Positions 44,751 to 59,989 of a DNA stretch of 64,000 nt are shown one piece after another. The notes below the pieces were generated by a model. It had not been told where the DNA came from, searched no databases, and saw only the letters and a list, made by a program, of their open reading frames with translations. The DNA is from Albula goreensis (taxonomy: Eukaryota; Chordata; Actinopteri; Albuliformes; Albulidae): contig CM040762.1 of the NCBI GenBank assembly GCA_022829145.1, positions 23,616,436 to 23,680,435 of the forward strand. Direction: 5' to 3'. Within the stretch, counting starts at the first letter, position 1. Every line of letters begins with the position of its first letter. The position numbers and the translations under genes were made by a program.

Positions 44751-46555
44751 TATGTTTGGGGGTAGAGCATGGGTCTTTATGTAACATGGTGCGTGTGTGT
44801 GTATTTTTTTTGAGGATCAAAAGATGTGGGTTTGGTCTCCGTTCATCCAGCTCTAGGGCTTCCCCTCCTTCAGGTTCAAACCTCGGCTCCTTCCATTTAC
44901 AAACTGCTCTATGCAAGTGCTCATATTCCTCTTTTCTGTCAGTATCTTTGTAACCAGGTCATGATTTTTCCATCTTCATGCTCTCTTTTCCTGTTTCGTT
45001 TCACTTTCTTACCATATTCTGCATTAACTACTACCCCCTCTCTCTCTCTTTCTCTCTGTCTCTGTTTCTCTCTCTCTCTCTGCTGTCCTTTCTGATTGCT
45101 GGAGCTCTCTGTCCCGGTGCTTTTAAGTGACAGATAGCAGAGGCAGCTGCTTAAACTCATATCTGTCCATCACCATTGCCTTATGGGTACCCTCCCCTAT
45201 CTGTGCTTCACTGTAAGTCATCACATCACACACACCGTGAATGTGGTTATCATCATAGACACTCTGTCACTCTGTGAGAATGGTTTTCATCACACTCACT
45301 CTGTGACTGTGGTTATCATCAAATCACACACTGGGAGAGGGTAGTACCAAAATCATTACTGGAGTTTGTTAGAGCACAATTTTGGGAGAACAATTCTCAG
45401 ACAATCCTTTCAACGTATCGCATCAAGCTTTCCAGTCTCATACAGGTATGTGAACACCATGTGTCTTATTTCCCATCATGCTCTGCATTTCCAGCTTAAC
45501 AGCGTCTCTGTTTTCAAAACAATGGAGCCCGCTGCACCTGTTGACCCACCCCTGCACGCTCCTGGAGGACCGGTCCAGCTCCCCTCAGCTCCTGCAGTGT
45601 ATCCTTGCCAATATCCTTTCCAGTATCCTGCAACCTCAAATGTTTCTGCTGCTGCCTTTGTTTCACACACTCACACACACACACACACACACATACTCAC
45701 ATAGCGCTCCAGTCCTCCCGCCCTTGCTCACCCCGATGTCCAACCTACAGCCAATCCCATTATGTCTACCATCGCCACTATCCTGCTAATCCCTCTCTGA
45801 ACGTAGGATTTTAGAATGCGATTGTATCTCAGTGACTCTCAAGCCTCCATCCTCTTCTGTTCCCTGAATTTAGACGAGCCTTCCGCTGATACACAGATGT
45901 AACTACTCAGTGTTTCCCCACCATCGTAAGGAGCTAGCAGGCTACCCAGCTATCATAGCAGATTTTGCAGTTTGTTTCAGGGGTTACCTGCATTCCATTA
46001 AATGTTAATTTTATTCAATTTCAATATTTGTTTTGCTCATATAATCCTGTATAGTCTACTCTAAGAACAGTATGAGTTTACTAGGAGCTAAAACTTAGTA
46101 CACCTGTGTTCATTTAAAATATTGATACTATTTGGTGTCGCCATGTTAGAATTGGCGCATTATCCTCGTATAATCTGGTGCCCCACATAATTTATGGAGC
46201 ATAAGGTGTGGCTATTAAATAATGAGACTAACGCTCAAGAAAAACACATTTACCTCAAGCAATGCGTAACAGTGAACTGAAGACATGTTTGTTCATGCTT
46301 GCCCATTGGTCAATGTATACCATGTGGTTCACATTACATAAGCCCAGCCTTATTTATTAGCCACGTCTAGTATTAATTACATCATTTGTTGCATACCTTA
46401 TGACTAATAGTCTTTTTCCTATGTTTGGTGCACCCTTCTAATGATATAATCTTTTGTACCACTTGAGGGGAATGATAAAATAATTTTCTAAAAATTTGGA
46501 TTGGTATTTGGGTCAATTCTGTGTGAGGTTTAGTATTTCCTACACCACTGTCCGG
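44751..46555. other. Intergenic, CT and CA microsatellites
   Basis: CT-rich tract at 45,035-45,085 and (CA)n at 45,668-45,692. Open frames over 45,366-45,814 include the CA run and have no family match. Confidence 0.5.
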
Positions 46556-46930
46556 TCATGTGACAGAATCTCACTGTACAGAGCAAGATGTCTTGTCGCT
46601 ATTAGGACACTTACATTTTGCCATGAGCATCCTACCTCGCAGCCAGTCCCTCGTCTCGTATCTGTTGCACTCACTTCCTCTGTCCCGTCCCTGCTCGACT
46701 TCGTCAGACTGGACAATTACTGTCAAGGGGAATATTGCTTGTGGCACCTGTTCCTCCAACACTGGGACGGACTCTCCGTTTTCTATGACTGTTTCTTGTC
46801 CTCTCCTGCCAACCTGTAATTGTTCACAGACGCCACCCACTCAGCGGCCCTCAGTGCCCGTTACTACACCGGTCTGCTGCTCCTTGCCCAGCAAAACTGA
46901 CCTTGCTGCCACCTTCCAAGGCGTTGTTAA
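46556..46930 (+). mobile_element. DIRS/Ngaro-like retroelement remnant (RT-RNase H)
   Basis: In two or three frames the translation gives LLGHLHFAMSILPRSQSLV, then FVRLDNYCQGEYCLWHLFLQ and HWDGLSVFYDCF, then LFTDATHS. The order LLGHLNFA - VRLD - W.. FL..W.G.S.F - LFTDA is that of the RT to RNase H transition in tyrosine-recombinase retrotransposons. The frame changes and a stop before LFTDA show it is inactive. The assignment is from motif order only. Confidence 0.55.
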
Positions 46931-48384
<1,454 letters not shown>

Positions 48385-49394
48385 CCTGTGTATGCTCTGC
48401 TTTCGCCCACTTGTATCTATGCACGCATTATACGTATTCATTTATATACACATTTTATTATTATGTATCTGTGAATGTGTTTTTCAAATACGTTTGCATT
48501 GGCTACCATGTCCAAGGTTATAGCGTTTGTATACGTAGCGCCAATATGTTTGGGCACGTAGTATTTTAATCAACTTACGGTCGTGACTTCAGGTACACAC
48601 ACACGTATGATGTGTGTGCATTATCTTCGTGCAGATATGCACAGACCATGCATGTGCGCTTGTGCCATTTAGGAATTGTCGCCATTGTAATTTGCGTTTA
48701 TAATTTTAATGCAATTTCATTATGATGAACGGACCTACATTCTAATCTATAGGCTTTACATAAACATCGATTGAAAGTAAGGTTTTTTGTTGTGTGTTTT
48801 CGGGAGAGTGTTACAAATAAAGAACTTAAACGTTCTCGCTGTCTTTATTCATCCTCTTCACACCACCCTTCTTAATTTGATATATTTAGTATTGTAAGGT
48901 ACTCCAATACTCTGTTCTACGGTCAAGGAAGGACACTTATCTGGCGTTTGGTGTAATTTATTTGCCTAGCAGACAATGTCGGCACCTATCATGTGGGCAG
49001 AAGGTCCACTGTTACAGCAGCAGAGTTTGACTGAGGTTGATCATTAAATTTTTCAAAGCTGTGCTCCACCTCGAAATTCAGCCCTTGGGTTTCAGGTAGG
49101 TTTTCAAACAGTTCTGCCCCACATGCTCAATAATGTTAACGTGCGTGGTGCTACACGTTATACTGCCATCTGAACACATGTCTAGATTTGTTTTACTTTT
49201 ATGGATAAGCAAGTAGTATTTTAACTTTTGGACTTGAGGGTAACTCATGTTTTTGTTAATGAAGGAAATGCTGGATAAGGTGTGTTATACAGTAAAGCAT
49301 TTTAATGTATTACTCTGTATTGTTAAGCTATGTGTCATGCATTATATTCATTTTTGCCAGTATTTTGTTTTAATAAGCACTTTGTCTTATAAGA

Positions 49395-49940
49395 TGTGGT
49401 AGAGCGACACACTGCTGTGGTAAAGTGACACACTGTCTCTGTGGTATAGTCACACAGTACTATGGTACAGTGATACACTGTCTCTATGATAGTGTCACGC
49501 TGCTGTGGTAGACGACACACTGTTGTGGTAGAGTCACACACTGTCTCTGTGGTATAATCACACAGTGCTATGGTACAGTGATACACTGTCTCTATGATAG
49601 TGTCACACGCTGCTGTGGTAGAGCGACACACTGTTGTGGTAGAGTCACACACTGTCTCTGTGGTATAATCACACAGTGCTATGGTACAGTGATACACTGT
49701 CTCTTGATAGTGTCACGCTGCTGTGGTAGAGCGACACACTGCTGTGGTAGAGTCACAGACTGTCTCTGTGATAGAGTCACACACTGCTGTGGTAGAGTGA
49801 CACACTGTCTCTGTGATAGAGTCACAAACTGTCTGTGGTAGAGTGACACACTGTCTCTGTGACAGTGTCACACACTGTCTCTGTGGTAGAGTGACACACT
49901 GTCTCTGTGGTAGAGTGACACACTGCTGTGGTACAGTCAT
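49395..49940. repeat. 24-bp minisatellite with GTGACAC/GTGTCAC words
   Basis: About 22 variable copies of a 24-bp unit containing GTGGTAGAGTGACACACTGT. Some units are shortened. Open frames on both strands follow from the unit length being a multiple of three. Confidence 0.93.
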
Positions 49941-49962
49941 AGAATGCCATGGCTGGTACTTT

Positions 49963-50040
49963 TATTATATTATATTATATTATATTATATTATATTATAT
50001 TATATTATATTATATTATATTATATTATATTATATTATAA
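49963..50040. repeat. (TATTA)n pentanucleotide microsatellite
   Basis: About 15 uninterrupted five-base units, starting 23 bp after the 24-bp minisatellite. Confidence 0.97.
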
Positions 50041-51499
50041 AACATTCTGATCAAGGGATTTTATTGGACAAGGGACATTCCATGAGTGCTTTTTACTATT
50101 ACATAGTACAGAGTACATTTTCTATTGTGTATCACTCCGCTTTACAGACGTTCCGGTGCAATCATTGATTACACCAATATGAACTTAATTTGCATTCACC
50201 AAAACTGCAAATGTCGACACATTTCCGTGTTTCATAAAAAAGAACCTAGCTAGCCTGCAGTTGGTTGTGATGAACAATAGCTAGCTAGCAAGCCTATATC
50301 TGGCCCATCCATGTATGCTACAAATTAGCTCACTAGCCAGTAGTGGGTTATAATTAAAAGTGGCTTGCTTGCGTACCGCATAGCTAGCCTTTCCATGTAT
50401 GATAAAACGTACCTGCCGAGCCTGCTGTCGGGAATGAAAGAAAATAGCTAGCTAGCCTTTCCGTATATGATAAAGAGCAGGTTGCTAGCTAGCTAACTAA
50501 CTTGCCGTCAAGAAACTGTTTATATGTTGCTTGGCAGCACGTTTAAAGGTAATCCTGAAGGAAGTATTTTGTTGGCGGCGCCGAATAAATGACAAAACAC
50601 ATAATTTGTTGTGTCAAATTATTGTTACTTGATAAACAGCATTGTTTGTAGAACTGTTGTATAAAAGCAATATCACACCTGAGGTCGTGCTGTTATACTG
50701 AATATCAGCACTGCTGTGATTCGGTCGAAGGTACAGGCTGCAGGCCAAGTGCTGAAGGTGATCAAAAAAGCAATAGATTGCTTTCCATATAGCAAAATTC
50801 ATGCACAGTAGTTAGCATGCATAAGTATACACAGAAGCTTCTTAAGGCATTGTCCTTAAGCTTTAATTTTAGTCAGTATTGCTGCGGGTGCTATCGGGGT
50901 AGAGGTTGCCTTCCTCTTTGAAGGCAGTGGCACATTTTTTTTTTTGTGCCTGCCATTTCAACCTGACTTGCACTTTTCTTTGAGTCTGTCATGTAAGTTT
51001 AAGAGTTACTTTTTATTGTCACAAAAATATTGTGTACAAAACACATAACTTGTCAACACAGAACAGATTGTGTGTGCCGCTAAGTAGAGGCCCAAAGTAT
51101 TTGACATGCTGCGTCCGTCCACCCTTATAACAACCTTACGGAAGCGACTCATTAAGTAATGAGACGTCATGGAACATATTGGCCTGAATTTTCTTAGGTT
51201 GACACATATATTTTTTTATTTCCAAATTTGTTCTTATCTTTTCTGTCTAAAAGAGGTTTGGGCAGTTGGCCCCAGTGTGGGTATTGGGGGGACGTTATGA
51301 GAATGTGCGTTGGACTGGCCTTTTAGCTCTACCACAATGTGCTGGCCTCTCAGAGTGTCCCTGAGTCCTTTTTCCATTCCATCCTGTGTGGAGTATAACT
51401 AGGCTTGAGCATATTGATTTAAACTAGACCTGCAGTCAACGGAATGCCTGCCTTAAAGGTTTTACTTTCTATTGTGACTGTGTAGGTATGGTTGATGAT
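50041..51499. other. Intergenic, CTAGCTAG-rich in part
   Basis: No gene recognised. Between 50,248 and 50,500 the self-complementary word AGCTAGCT recurs many times, like 31,350-31,870. Confidence 0.5.
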
Positions 51500-52515
51500 T
51501 GTCTCTTGTATCTGTGTATGTGTGTGTACCTCACTCTCTGCCTGAGTGTGTGTACCCCACTCTGTGTATGTGTGTGTGTACCCCACTCTGTGTATGTGTG
51601 TGTGCCTCACTTTCTGTGTCTGTGTGTGTACCTCACTCTCTCTGTGTCTGTGTGTGTGCCTCACACTCTGAGTCTGTGTGTGTACCTCACTCTCTCTGTG
51701 TGTGTGCCTCACTCTCTCTCTGTGTGTGCCTCACTCTCTGTGTCTGTGTGTGTGCCTCACACTCTGTGTCTGTGTGTGTACCTCACTCTCTCTGTGTCTG
51801 TGCCTCACACTCTGTCTGTGTGTGCACCTCACTCTCTCTGTGTCTGTGTGTGTGCCTCACACTCTGTCTGTGTGTGCACCTCACTCTCTCTGTGTCTGTG
51901 TGTGTGCCTCACTCTCTGTGTGTGTGTACCTCACTCTCTCTGTCTGTGTGTGCACCTCACTCTCTCTCTGTGTATCTCACTCCTGTGTGTGTACCTCACT
52001 CTCTGAGTCTGTGTGTATCTCTCTCTGTCTGTGTGTGTGCCTCACCTCACTCTCTCTCTGTGTGTGTGTCTCACTCTCTGTGTGTGTGTGCCTCACTCTC
52101 TGTGTCTGTGTGTGTACCTCACTCTCTCTGTCTGTGTGTGTGCCTCACTCTCTCTGTCTGTGTGTGCCTCACTCTCTGTGTCTGTGTGTGTATCTCACTC
52201 TCTCTCTGTGTGTCTGTGTCTGTGTGTGTACCTCACTCTCTCTGTCTGTGTGTGCCTCACTCTCTGTCTCTCTGTCTGTGTGTGTGCCTCACTCTCTCTG
52301 TCTGTGTGTGTATCTCTCTCTCTGTGTCTGTGTGTGTGCCTCACTCTCTGTCTGTGTGTGTACCTCACTCTCTCTGTCTGTGTGTGTACCTCACTCTCTG
52401 TGTCTGTGTGTACCTCACTCTCTGTGTCTGTGTGTGTACCTCACTCTCTGTGTCTGTGTGTGTACCTCACTCTCTGTGTCTGTGTGTGTACCTCACCCTC
52501 TGTGTCTGCATTTGT
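51500..52515. repeat. 1-kb cryptic minisatellite, ~26-bp unit of GT/CT motifs
   Basis: About 38 units built as CTCACTCTCTGTGTCTGTGT followed by GTGTACC or GTGCC. Unit length varies because of slippage in the CT and GT parts. The 518-codon open frame through it (51,499-53,055) is a translated repeat of C, V, S and L and is not a gene. Confidence 0.95.
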
Positions 52516-53778
52516 CTGAGTCATAGTTGGTGTCAGTGTAGCCCAGCTTCATTAGATGAGTGTGTGTGTGTGCGTTCACGCTTGTGTGTGTGTCTTTCTA
52601 CCCTACCTCACTGTCCTTATTTGCATCAGTCTGTCTGCTTCTACCTCACCGTCTGTGCTTTGAACTCAGTACCTCATCATACCTTTTTCTACACCTGTAT
52701 CTGTGCTAAACTCAAAATCCTGGGCTTCATTTGTCTGCATTTAACCCCTCTAACTAAAAGACAATACCTTACCATGGGTGCATGTATCTATATCTATGAC
52801 AAACTCAGTGTGTGTCAGCCTGCATTTGGATGTGTACCTGTTTACATACAGTTCTCTTTCAAGTCCCTCCCCTTTGCCTGTATTTTCGGTTCGTCTTCCT
52901 CTTCCCCTCCGTCTCATTTGCCGTCTGCATCTCTCTCCCCCTCTGTCTCAGTGGGCCAGTCCTGCGCCCCGCAACTAGTGAGATTCCTTTTGCCTTTTAA
53001 TGTCCTGCTCTCTGCCAGGCAGCCATTCCTCAATGTGAAATGTGTGGGGGCTTAAAGTGAAGTGCAGACAGATTTACTGATAGAGTATGAGAGAGACAGG
53101 GAGGGGGGCATTTTTAATGCACTCATCTTGGACTCTTTATCCACCTGACGAAACATCTGCACAGACAAATGGGCTGACGGTAAATAGTACCCCTTTTACT
53201 CAATGACTCTTGATCAATTACCGAGATTTGTGTTGATTGCGGAGATTAATCAGTTAGTTATTACATATAAGAGAAGGGCGGGGTTAGCAGAAATCCGCGA
53301 GATAAATGGAAGGTGTGTCTAGTTTATCCCTGTAGACATATGGTCCCATTACTGCATTTAATATGTTGATCAATAGACAAATTAGAACATAAAAAAGGAA
53401 AGAAAAAGGAGACACTAGCAACCATATGCAAAGACTGGTAGACATTTTATGGAACTCATTAATTGGTAGACGGATGTACTCCATTGTCCCTGCCATTGGA
53501 GGGATTTTATGGAAGCGATGAGGGACAGAAGTTTGTCTCTTTAGCGTAAAACCGTGAAGGTCAAAGATACGTAAGACGGCATCGATTCGCTTTGTTGTTA
53601 AACATATTAACCTTATTCCTCAACAATTAAATGGAACAAAGTGTAGTGAACTGTATCGATCCCCAAATTTATAGTATCATTAGAATCACCAGTGTGTCTG
53701 TGTGCATGTGCTTAAATAAAACACTATGAATAATACCGCAGTAAAAAGTGATCTTCTTTCTTTTTTTGCTTTTTCAGG
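52516..53778. other. Intergenic, upstream of SYT3
   Basis: No gene recognised. It ends in a pyrimidine-rich stretch and TTTTTCAG, a good acceptor. Confidence 0.45.
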
Positions 53779-54160
53779 AAGTTGCCCACAACCTCTTTAT
53801 CACTTTGAAAAGAAACCAGGGAAGACATTTCATCCGGGGTTCCCAGAGGAACTACACGACCCAGAAACCATCCCTGCTCACCTGTGCCGCAGTCTGATGT
53901 TGTTCTGAGCCCTTAATTCCTTTGCAGACGTTATTCCCCAGTTTAACTGGGTTTTTTTAAAAATATTTCGCCCCGCCATTTGGAAGAAGAGACCCATTTT
54001 TAGGAGCGAGGAATTGTTGAGGCGAAATCTGAAAGGTTAAGCTGTTCCCGCCGTGTATTTGTGGAAGGATATTCGTCATGTCTCCTGGGATTCGTTAGGC
54101 CCGGAGTGATCACATAATCATGGGAGGCAACACTGAGCATAGCACTCTATCATAAAACAG
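53779..54160 (+). other. SYT3: Possible SYT3 5' UTR exon
   Basis: Bounded by an acceptor (GCTTTTTCAG, AG at 53777-53778) and a donor (AAACAG|GTATGT at 54161). It contains ATGs followed by quick stops and has no long frame in common with SYT3. Support is limited to the splice-site pair and position about 490 bp before the SYT3 start exon. Confidence 0.35.
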
Positions 54161-54653
54161 GTATGTTTTATGAGTTATTATAAGCACACTGACTGCATTA
54201 CCCAAAGCAGAAATGTAAGACACATTTTAGCACGTTTTCGCATGCTACTACAGTCCTACCTTTTACCTGGTACCATTCCCCTTCCTCTCTTCTCTGACTG
54301 CACATTGCTCCTCTCTCTCTCACTCGATATTCCTCCCTTTCTGTCCTATGTTTCTCATCCCTTCTCCATAGTCCTTAGAAGTGAGAATATTAAATGCAGG
54401 TCTTGGCTCTCTGAGTCATTCGCTCAGAGAGGGGTGGAAACCACGGATTGACTCCGGTAGTGACAGAAGTGTGCAGCGTCCCCACATACCCCCTCCCGTT
54501 AATGTTTCCGGCCTGTCTGGAGAGTGCCGCGGTCCCTCTCAGACGGAGTGCCTGGGTTCTCTCCGTGCAGGCACCCTCCTTCTGGTCCGGGCGGAAGGGG
54601 ACCCTGCTACCGATCGGCTGGCTGAGGCGGGGGAGTGAGATGCGGATTGGAGG

Positions 54654-54804
54654 ATGTCGGGCGACTGGGATGAAGAACTGTGCAAGAAGGCGCTGATGCT
54701 GGTGGAGGAGCTCTGCTTCCACTCGCCCAGGGGCCACAGTCAGAGCGAGCACTGCCAGGAGTTCAGCTACATGCTGAGGGGCCGCAACAGGCCCATCGAC
54801 ACAG
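54654..54804 (+). CDS. SYT3: SYT3 coding exon 1
   Basis: Starts at ATG in GGAGGATGTCG. 50 codons plus one base, donor ACAG|GTGAGC. The start is set by alignment of MSGD with the human N-terminus. A G-C-rich leader precedes it, with possible acceptors at CTCCATAG (54,370) and CCGTGCAG (54,570). Confidence 0.94.
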
Positions 54805-57800
54805 GTGAGCCTGGGGCCGGTCTGGAGCAGGGGCAGCTAGCTCTGTTCTGGGCAGTCTGGAGAAGAGGCAGCCAGCTCTGGGTATTCTGGAGGAGGGGCA
54901 GCTAGCTCTGTTCTGGGCAGTCTGGAGAAGGGGCAGCTAGCTCTGGGTAGTCTGGAGCAGGAGCAGCTAGCTCTGGGTAGTCTGGAGAAGGGGCAGCCAA
55001 CTCTGGGGCAGAGAAGGGGTAGTCTGGAGCAGGGGCAGTTTGGACCAGGGCCAGCTCTGGGCAGAGAAGGGGTAGCCTGGAGCAGGGCAGTTTGGACCAG
55101 GGTAGTCTGGAGAAGGGGTAGCCTGGAGCAGGGACAGTCTGGAGCCGGCTGTAAGATATCAGCGCATGCTGAATGAAGTGTGGATGTGAGTCAGACAGGG
55201 CAAGGGCATCCCAATGATAACAGGAAATGGAGCTTTGGATCATTGGAAGTCTGTTGAAGTCATCACAGATGAAATACCAGGGAGACTTTAGCTTTCATCC
55301 CTACGTAAGACTCTGATATTGCATGGTTAGTGCATGAGTGAGAGAATGAGACAGGTGTGATTATTTAAACACAAGAGTGAGACAGGTGTGGTCATTTAGA
55401 TAGAAGAGTGAAACAGATTTGATTATTTAAATGGAAGAGTGAGACAGATTTGATTATTTAAATGGAAGCGTGAGAAAGGTGTGATTACTTAAAGCATCAG
55501 TGTGTCTGTTAATTCAAAAACAAAGCATGTGTTTTAATCAGTTGTGTGATTAATGCTCTGAATTCATGTGTATTGAATTAATGTCTCTGTATTTTAAAAA
55601 TATTTAGGGTAATCATATCAGTCTGCTGTATATGGGACTTATTTTTAAACAGAATGTAAGGATATTATTGGTCCACAAAGGAATACCCAAACAAACACCT
55701 AATATGAATCACAGTATAGCGCTATTTTGTGCAGCTACATTTATCCCTGATAAACACAATATTTGTCCGCAATCACATACTATATACAGTGACATGCTAG
55801 ATATATTAAATTTCCATAGCTGTCTAGCAGATTCTTAAAATTTCTTGTGTTTGTATTCACCCAGATTCAAATTAGTATATTAATATATTGTTTCTCATTG
55901 TTTGCATATAGATAACTCTCAGATTTACTGAGATCCAGGCTTGGTAAGGCACAGGGGTGTGATAGTTTCCGGTTCTGCATTCCCAAATCCTCTACCCATA
56001 TAGGTGGACATTTGGTGGCAGCTTGGTGACATTTGGTTTAGCCCCAGCCACACACATAATCATTATTACACTGGCTAAGTCTTAATTCACAGATTGTAGG
56101 TGGTGGTGTCCTTTCGGTTACCAAGCGCCCATACTTTTGAGACTAGAGACATAGAATGTTCCCTTGAGCTCTGTGTTATTTTAGACTTTTTGTTTTTGTC
56201 ACACATTTACATATCTGGTGAGTCAGCTCGATATGAGTGGTTATACGCTTGCCTCACTTTTAAAAAAGGCACGTGTATGAGGTGTTTGGCCCTCTCTTTC
56301 GCCAGCAGATCAGTAAATGTATGACATTGTCTAGTCTCGGCGCTGTTCTGTGAGAGTGCCAGTCTGATCTCCATCCCTGGTGTGAGAGTGTTGGGCTGTC
56401 TCTCGGTTACTGCCTTTTTTTAACAGCCTACTGACTGCGGAGCGAGCCTCTACGCTTGTTTCCACGTGTTTATGACTGTTTCTCGCTCTCTTGGCCCCTC
56501 CCCCTGCAGCTGTGCGCGCCCGTCCGCCGTGCCAGATCAATGCCTTCTCCTCTTATCATATCCTCGGAACAACTGCTCAGTTAATGACACACACAGGCCG
56601 CTGCGTTATTCACAAAAGAGCGGAGACAAAGACAGGAGATGCTGAAGGAGACGTGAATAGAGAAAGGATGGAGAAACACAAACACAAAGACAGAAAGAAA
56701 GAGGGACTGACAGACATTGAATGGGTCAATGGCTTTTCTTGCATTTTGTCTGGAATCCTAATAGAAACACAGGCAGCCAGCAGCCAGGTTGTTTGGGCAG
56801 GATTTGAATCACACTGGAGTTTGATTCACACAAGTGGATTGCGTAGGGTTTGACTCACACCACCAGACTTGTCAGAGTTTGACTCACACTAGTGTTTGAC
56901 TCATGCCAGTGGACTGGGCAGTGTTTGACTCACACTAGTGTTTGACTCACACCAGTAGACTGGGCAGTGTTTGACTCACACTATTGTTTGACTCACACCA
57001 GTGGATTGGGCAGCATTTGACTCACACCAGTGTTTGACTCACACCAGTGGACTTGGCAGAGTTTGACTCACGCCAGTGGACTGGGCAGTGTTTGACTCAC
57101 ACTAGTGTTTGATTGTTTGACTCACGCCAGTGGACTGGGCAGTGTTTGACTCACACTAATGTTTTACTCACACCAGTGGACTGGGCAGAGTTTGACTCAC
57201 ACCAGTGTTTGACTCATACCAGTGGACTGGGCAGTGTTTGACTCATACCCATGGACTGGGAAGAGTTTGACTCGCACTAGTGTTTGACTCACACCAGTGG
57301 ACTGGGCACAGTTTGACTCACACTAGTGTTTGACTCACACCAGTGACCAACTTCATGATCCCAGAAAGAGGTTTTCTGTTAAGAAGGTGACTGGTACAAC
57401 ATATAAATGTATCTGTTTCTCTTCGAAACTGCTCAGCCAGGCTTTACCAGCTGATTAGCATCATAGAGACGGCAAGGAGAAAGCTCAGTAACCCAGAATA
57501 CCTCTATTGATGTAGAATGCACTGAGCTGCATTTGTTTGAATTTCCATTGACCTAGTTTGTAATTAGTGCATGAACATATTGTACTGTTATGGTATTGAA
57601 TCAGGCTGATTTTCTCATTCTCCCTCCATTAGTGTTACTTAGCCTGGCTATTGTAACCGCTCCTCAGCACTGATATTATTTCAGCTCTCGTCTCAGCCTG
57701 TTTTTCAGGGTTCACTCAGCCTCTCTTTGTTATGGCTCGCTTGTTACCTCCCTGTTATTCATGTTCTGCGTCTTCATCGGAGGAAGTCAGAGGAGTCCAA

Positions 57801-59951
57801 GGAAGATGCTGAGATGGAGGGGAAGAAGAGGAGTTTCATGCCTTCTCTATCGCTCTCTCTCTCTCTCGCTCTTTTGTTTTCTTTATGTCTTTGTCTGTGT
57901 CACTCTGTCTGAGTTTTCAATTAGAGTTTCTGGGTTGGGGAGCCCTGTGTGGTATAGGTTGTTAACTGTGCCTGCAGAGCGAATACCCAACCTGTTCTCT
58001 CTCTCCCCCTCTGTCTCTTTGTCTTTCACTTCACTATCTTTTCTCCGTCTCTTTTATAGATCTCCCAATTCTTCTCTGACAACACTTTTAATCTCTTGTC
58101 TCTCCCCTCCTTTGTTCTCCACCCCTCCCTTTCTCTCCAGAGATCTCCGTCAGCCTCCTCTCGGTCATTGTGACGTTCTGTGGCATCGTTCTGCTCTCCG
58201 TGTCGCTGTTCGTCTCCTGGAAGCTGTGCTGGTTGCCATGGCGAGACAAGGAGGGAGGCGGGCTCAGCCTGACGTCGGGACTCCTCCCCGGGGGCGGCGG
58301 GCTCGGGGGGCTGGGCGGCGGGGGCGGCTCCTCGCTCCTTCCCCCCGTTCTCCCGAGGAAGGAGACACACTCCTCCTCCTCCCTCTATCCCTCCCTCTCC
58401 CAGCCCGCGCAGCACCACCCCCACTTCTCCGACATGCTGGTGGTGGAGCGGGGTGAGGGGGGAGGAGTCGGGGGCGTGGTCGGGGGCCCAGACAGACCCC
58501 CTATTGGAGGAGTGGTGGGAGGTCCTCAGGAAACGCAGGAGCACTCCTATCTGGACATGGATTGTCACCCCAACTCTGTAGGAGGTGAAACATCCGTCTC
58601 CCCATTCAGTTCAGCCTCGTACATACAGTAACCCACTTATGGCAACATGTTATGACACGTCTGAGGCTATTTATCAACAGCAAGGCAGGGGGGTGCAGAG
58701 AAACAGATGGAAGTCACTGCAGAGCTGAGAGAGCTTTTGTGTTGCGATGCGTGAAGTTTGTTTCCCTCTCGTTCATCCCGGTTGTTTCAGCAAACACTGA
58801 GGGGACACAAAAGACGTTAGCATTTGGATGCCGTTGACAGCTTGGTAGAAATTTTTAAAGGGCGATTCAGGGGGAAGTGATGCAGAATGTGAAATTATGT
58901 AAGTGTGGTGTTCAGTGGTCTCTCTTCTCTCTCAGGCGGGTTGAAGCTGAGCCAGACCTCTCCAGACCTGCCCCCAGCCTCAGAATCCGGCCCTGCCTCC
59001 CATGGTCACAAAGACCTGCCCAACGCCGTCTCACAGCACCAGGTTGCTGCACGGTCAGTACCCCAGCACAGTCTTCTGCAGGGTCAGTACCCCAACACAG
59101 TCTTCTGCAGGGTCAGTACTTTAACGCACTCTTCTGCAAGGTCAGTAGCCCAACACGGTCCTCTGCAGGGTCAGTACCCCAACACAGTCTTCTGCAGGGT
59201 CAATACCCCAACACAGTCTCTTGAAGGGTCAGTACTCCAACACAATCGCCTGCAAGGTCAGTGCCCCAGCGCAGTTTTCTGCAAGGTCAGTACTCCAACA
59301 CAGTTTTCTGTAGGGTCAGTACTCCCGCACACTTTTCTGCAGGGTCAGTACTCCAGCACAGTTTTCTGCAGGGTCAGTACTCCAACACAGTTTTCTGTAG
59401 GGTCAGTACTCCAGCACAGTTTTCTGCAGGGTCAGTACTCCAACACAGTTTTCTGTAGGGTCAGTACTCCCGCACACTTTTCTGCAGGATCAGTACTCTA
59501 ACACAGTCTCCTGCAGGGTCAGTACTCCCGCACACTTTTCTGCAGGATCAGTACTCTAACACAGTCTCCTGCAGGGTCAGTACTCCCGCACACTTTTCTG
59601 CAGGGTCAGTACTCCAACACAGTCTCCTGCAGGGTCAGTACTCCCGCACACTTTTCTGCAGGGTCAGTACTCAAACACAGTCTCCTGCAGGGTCAGTAAT
59701 CCCGCACACTTTTCTGCAGGATCAGTACTCTAACACAGTCTCCTGCAGGGTCAGTACTCCAGCACAGTCTCCTGCAGGGTCAGTACTCCCGCACAGTTTT
59801 CTGCAGGGTCAGTACGTACAGTACTCTAGAGCTCTCCCCTGGCCCCTATGCGCTCCAGTCCCTGTCAGCTGATCAGTGCATCTGTGCTGCAGTCACTTTT
59901 CCCTCGTTCTGTAGTCTCAATACCCATCAGGGACCCATGGGATCAGTGCCT

Positions 59952-59989
<38 letters not shown>

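Noticed and set aside
51499..53055. 518-codon plus-strand open frame rich in Cys, Val, Ser and Leu
   Set aside because: Most of it is the GT/CT minisatellite; several overlapping frames are open at once, as expected for such repeats.
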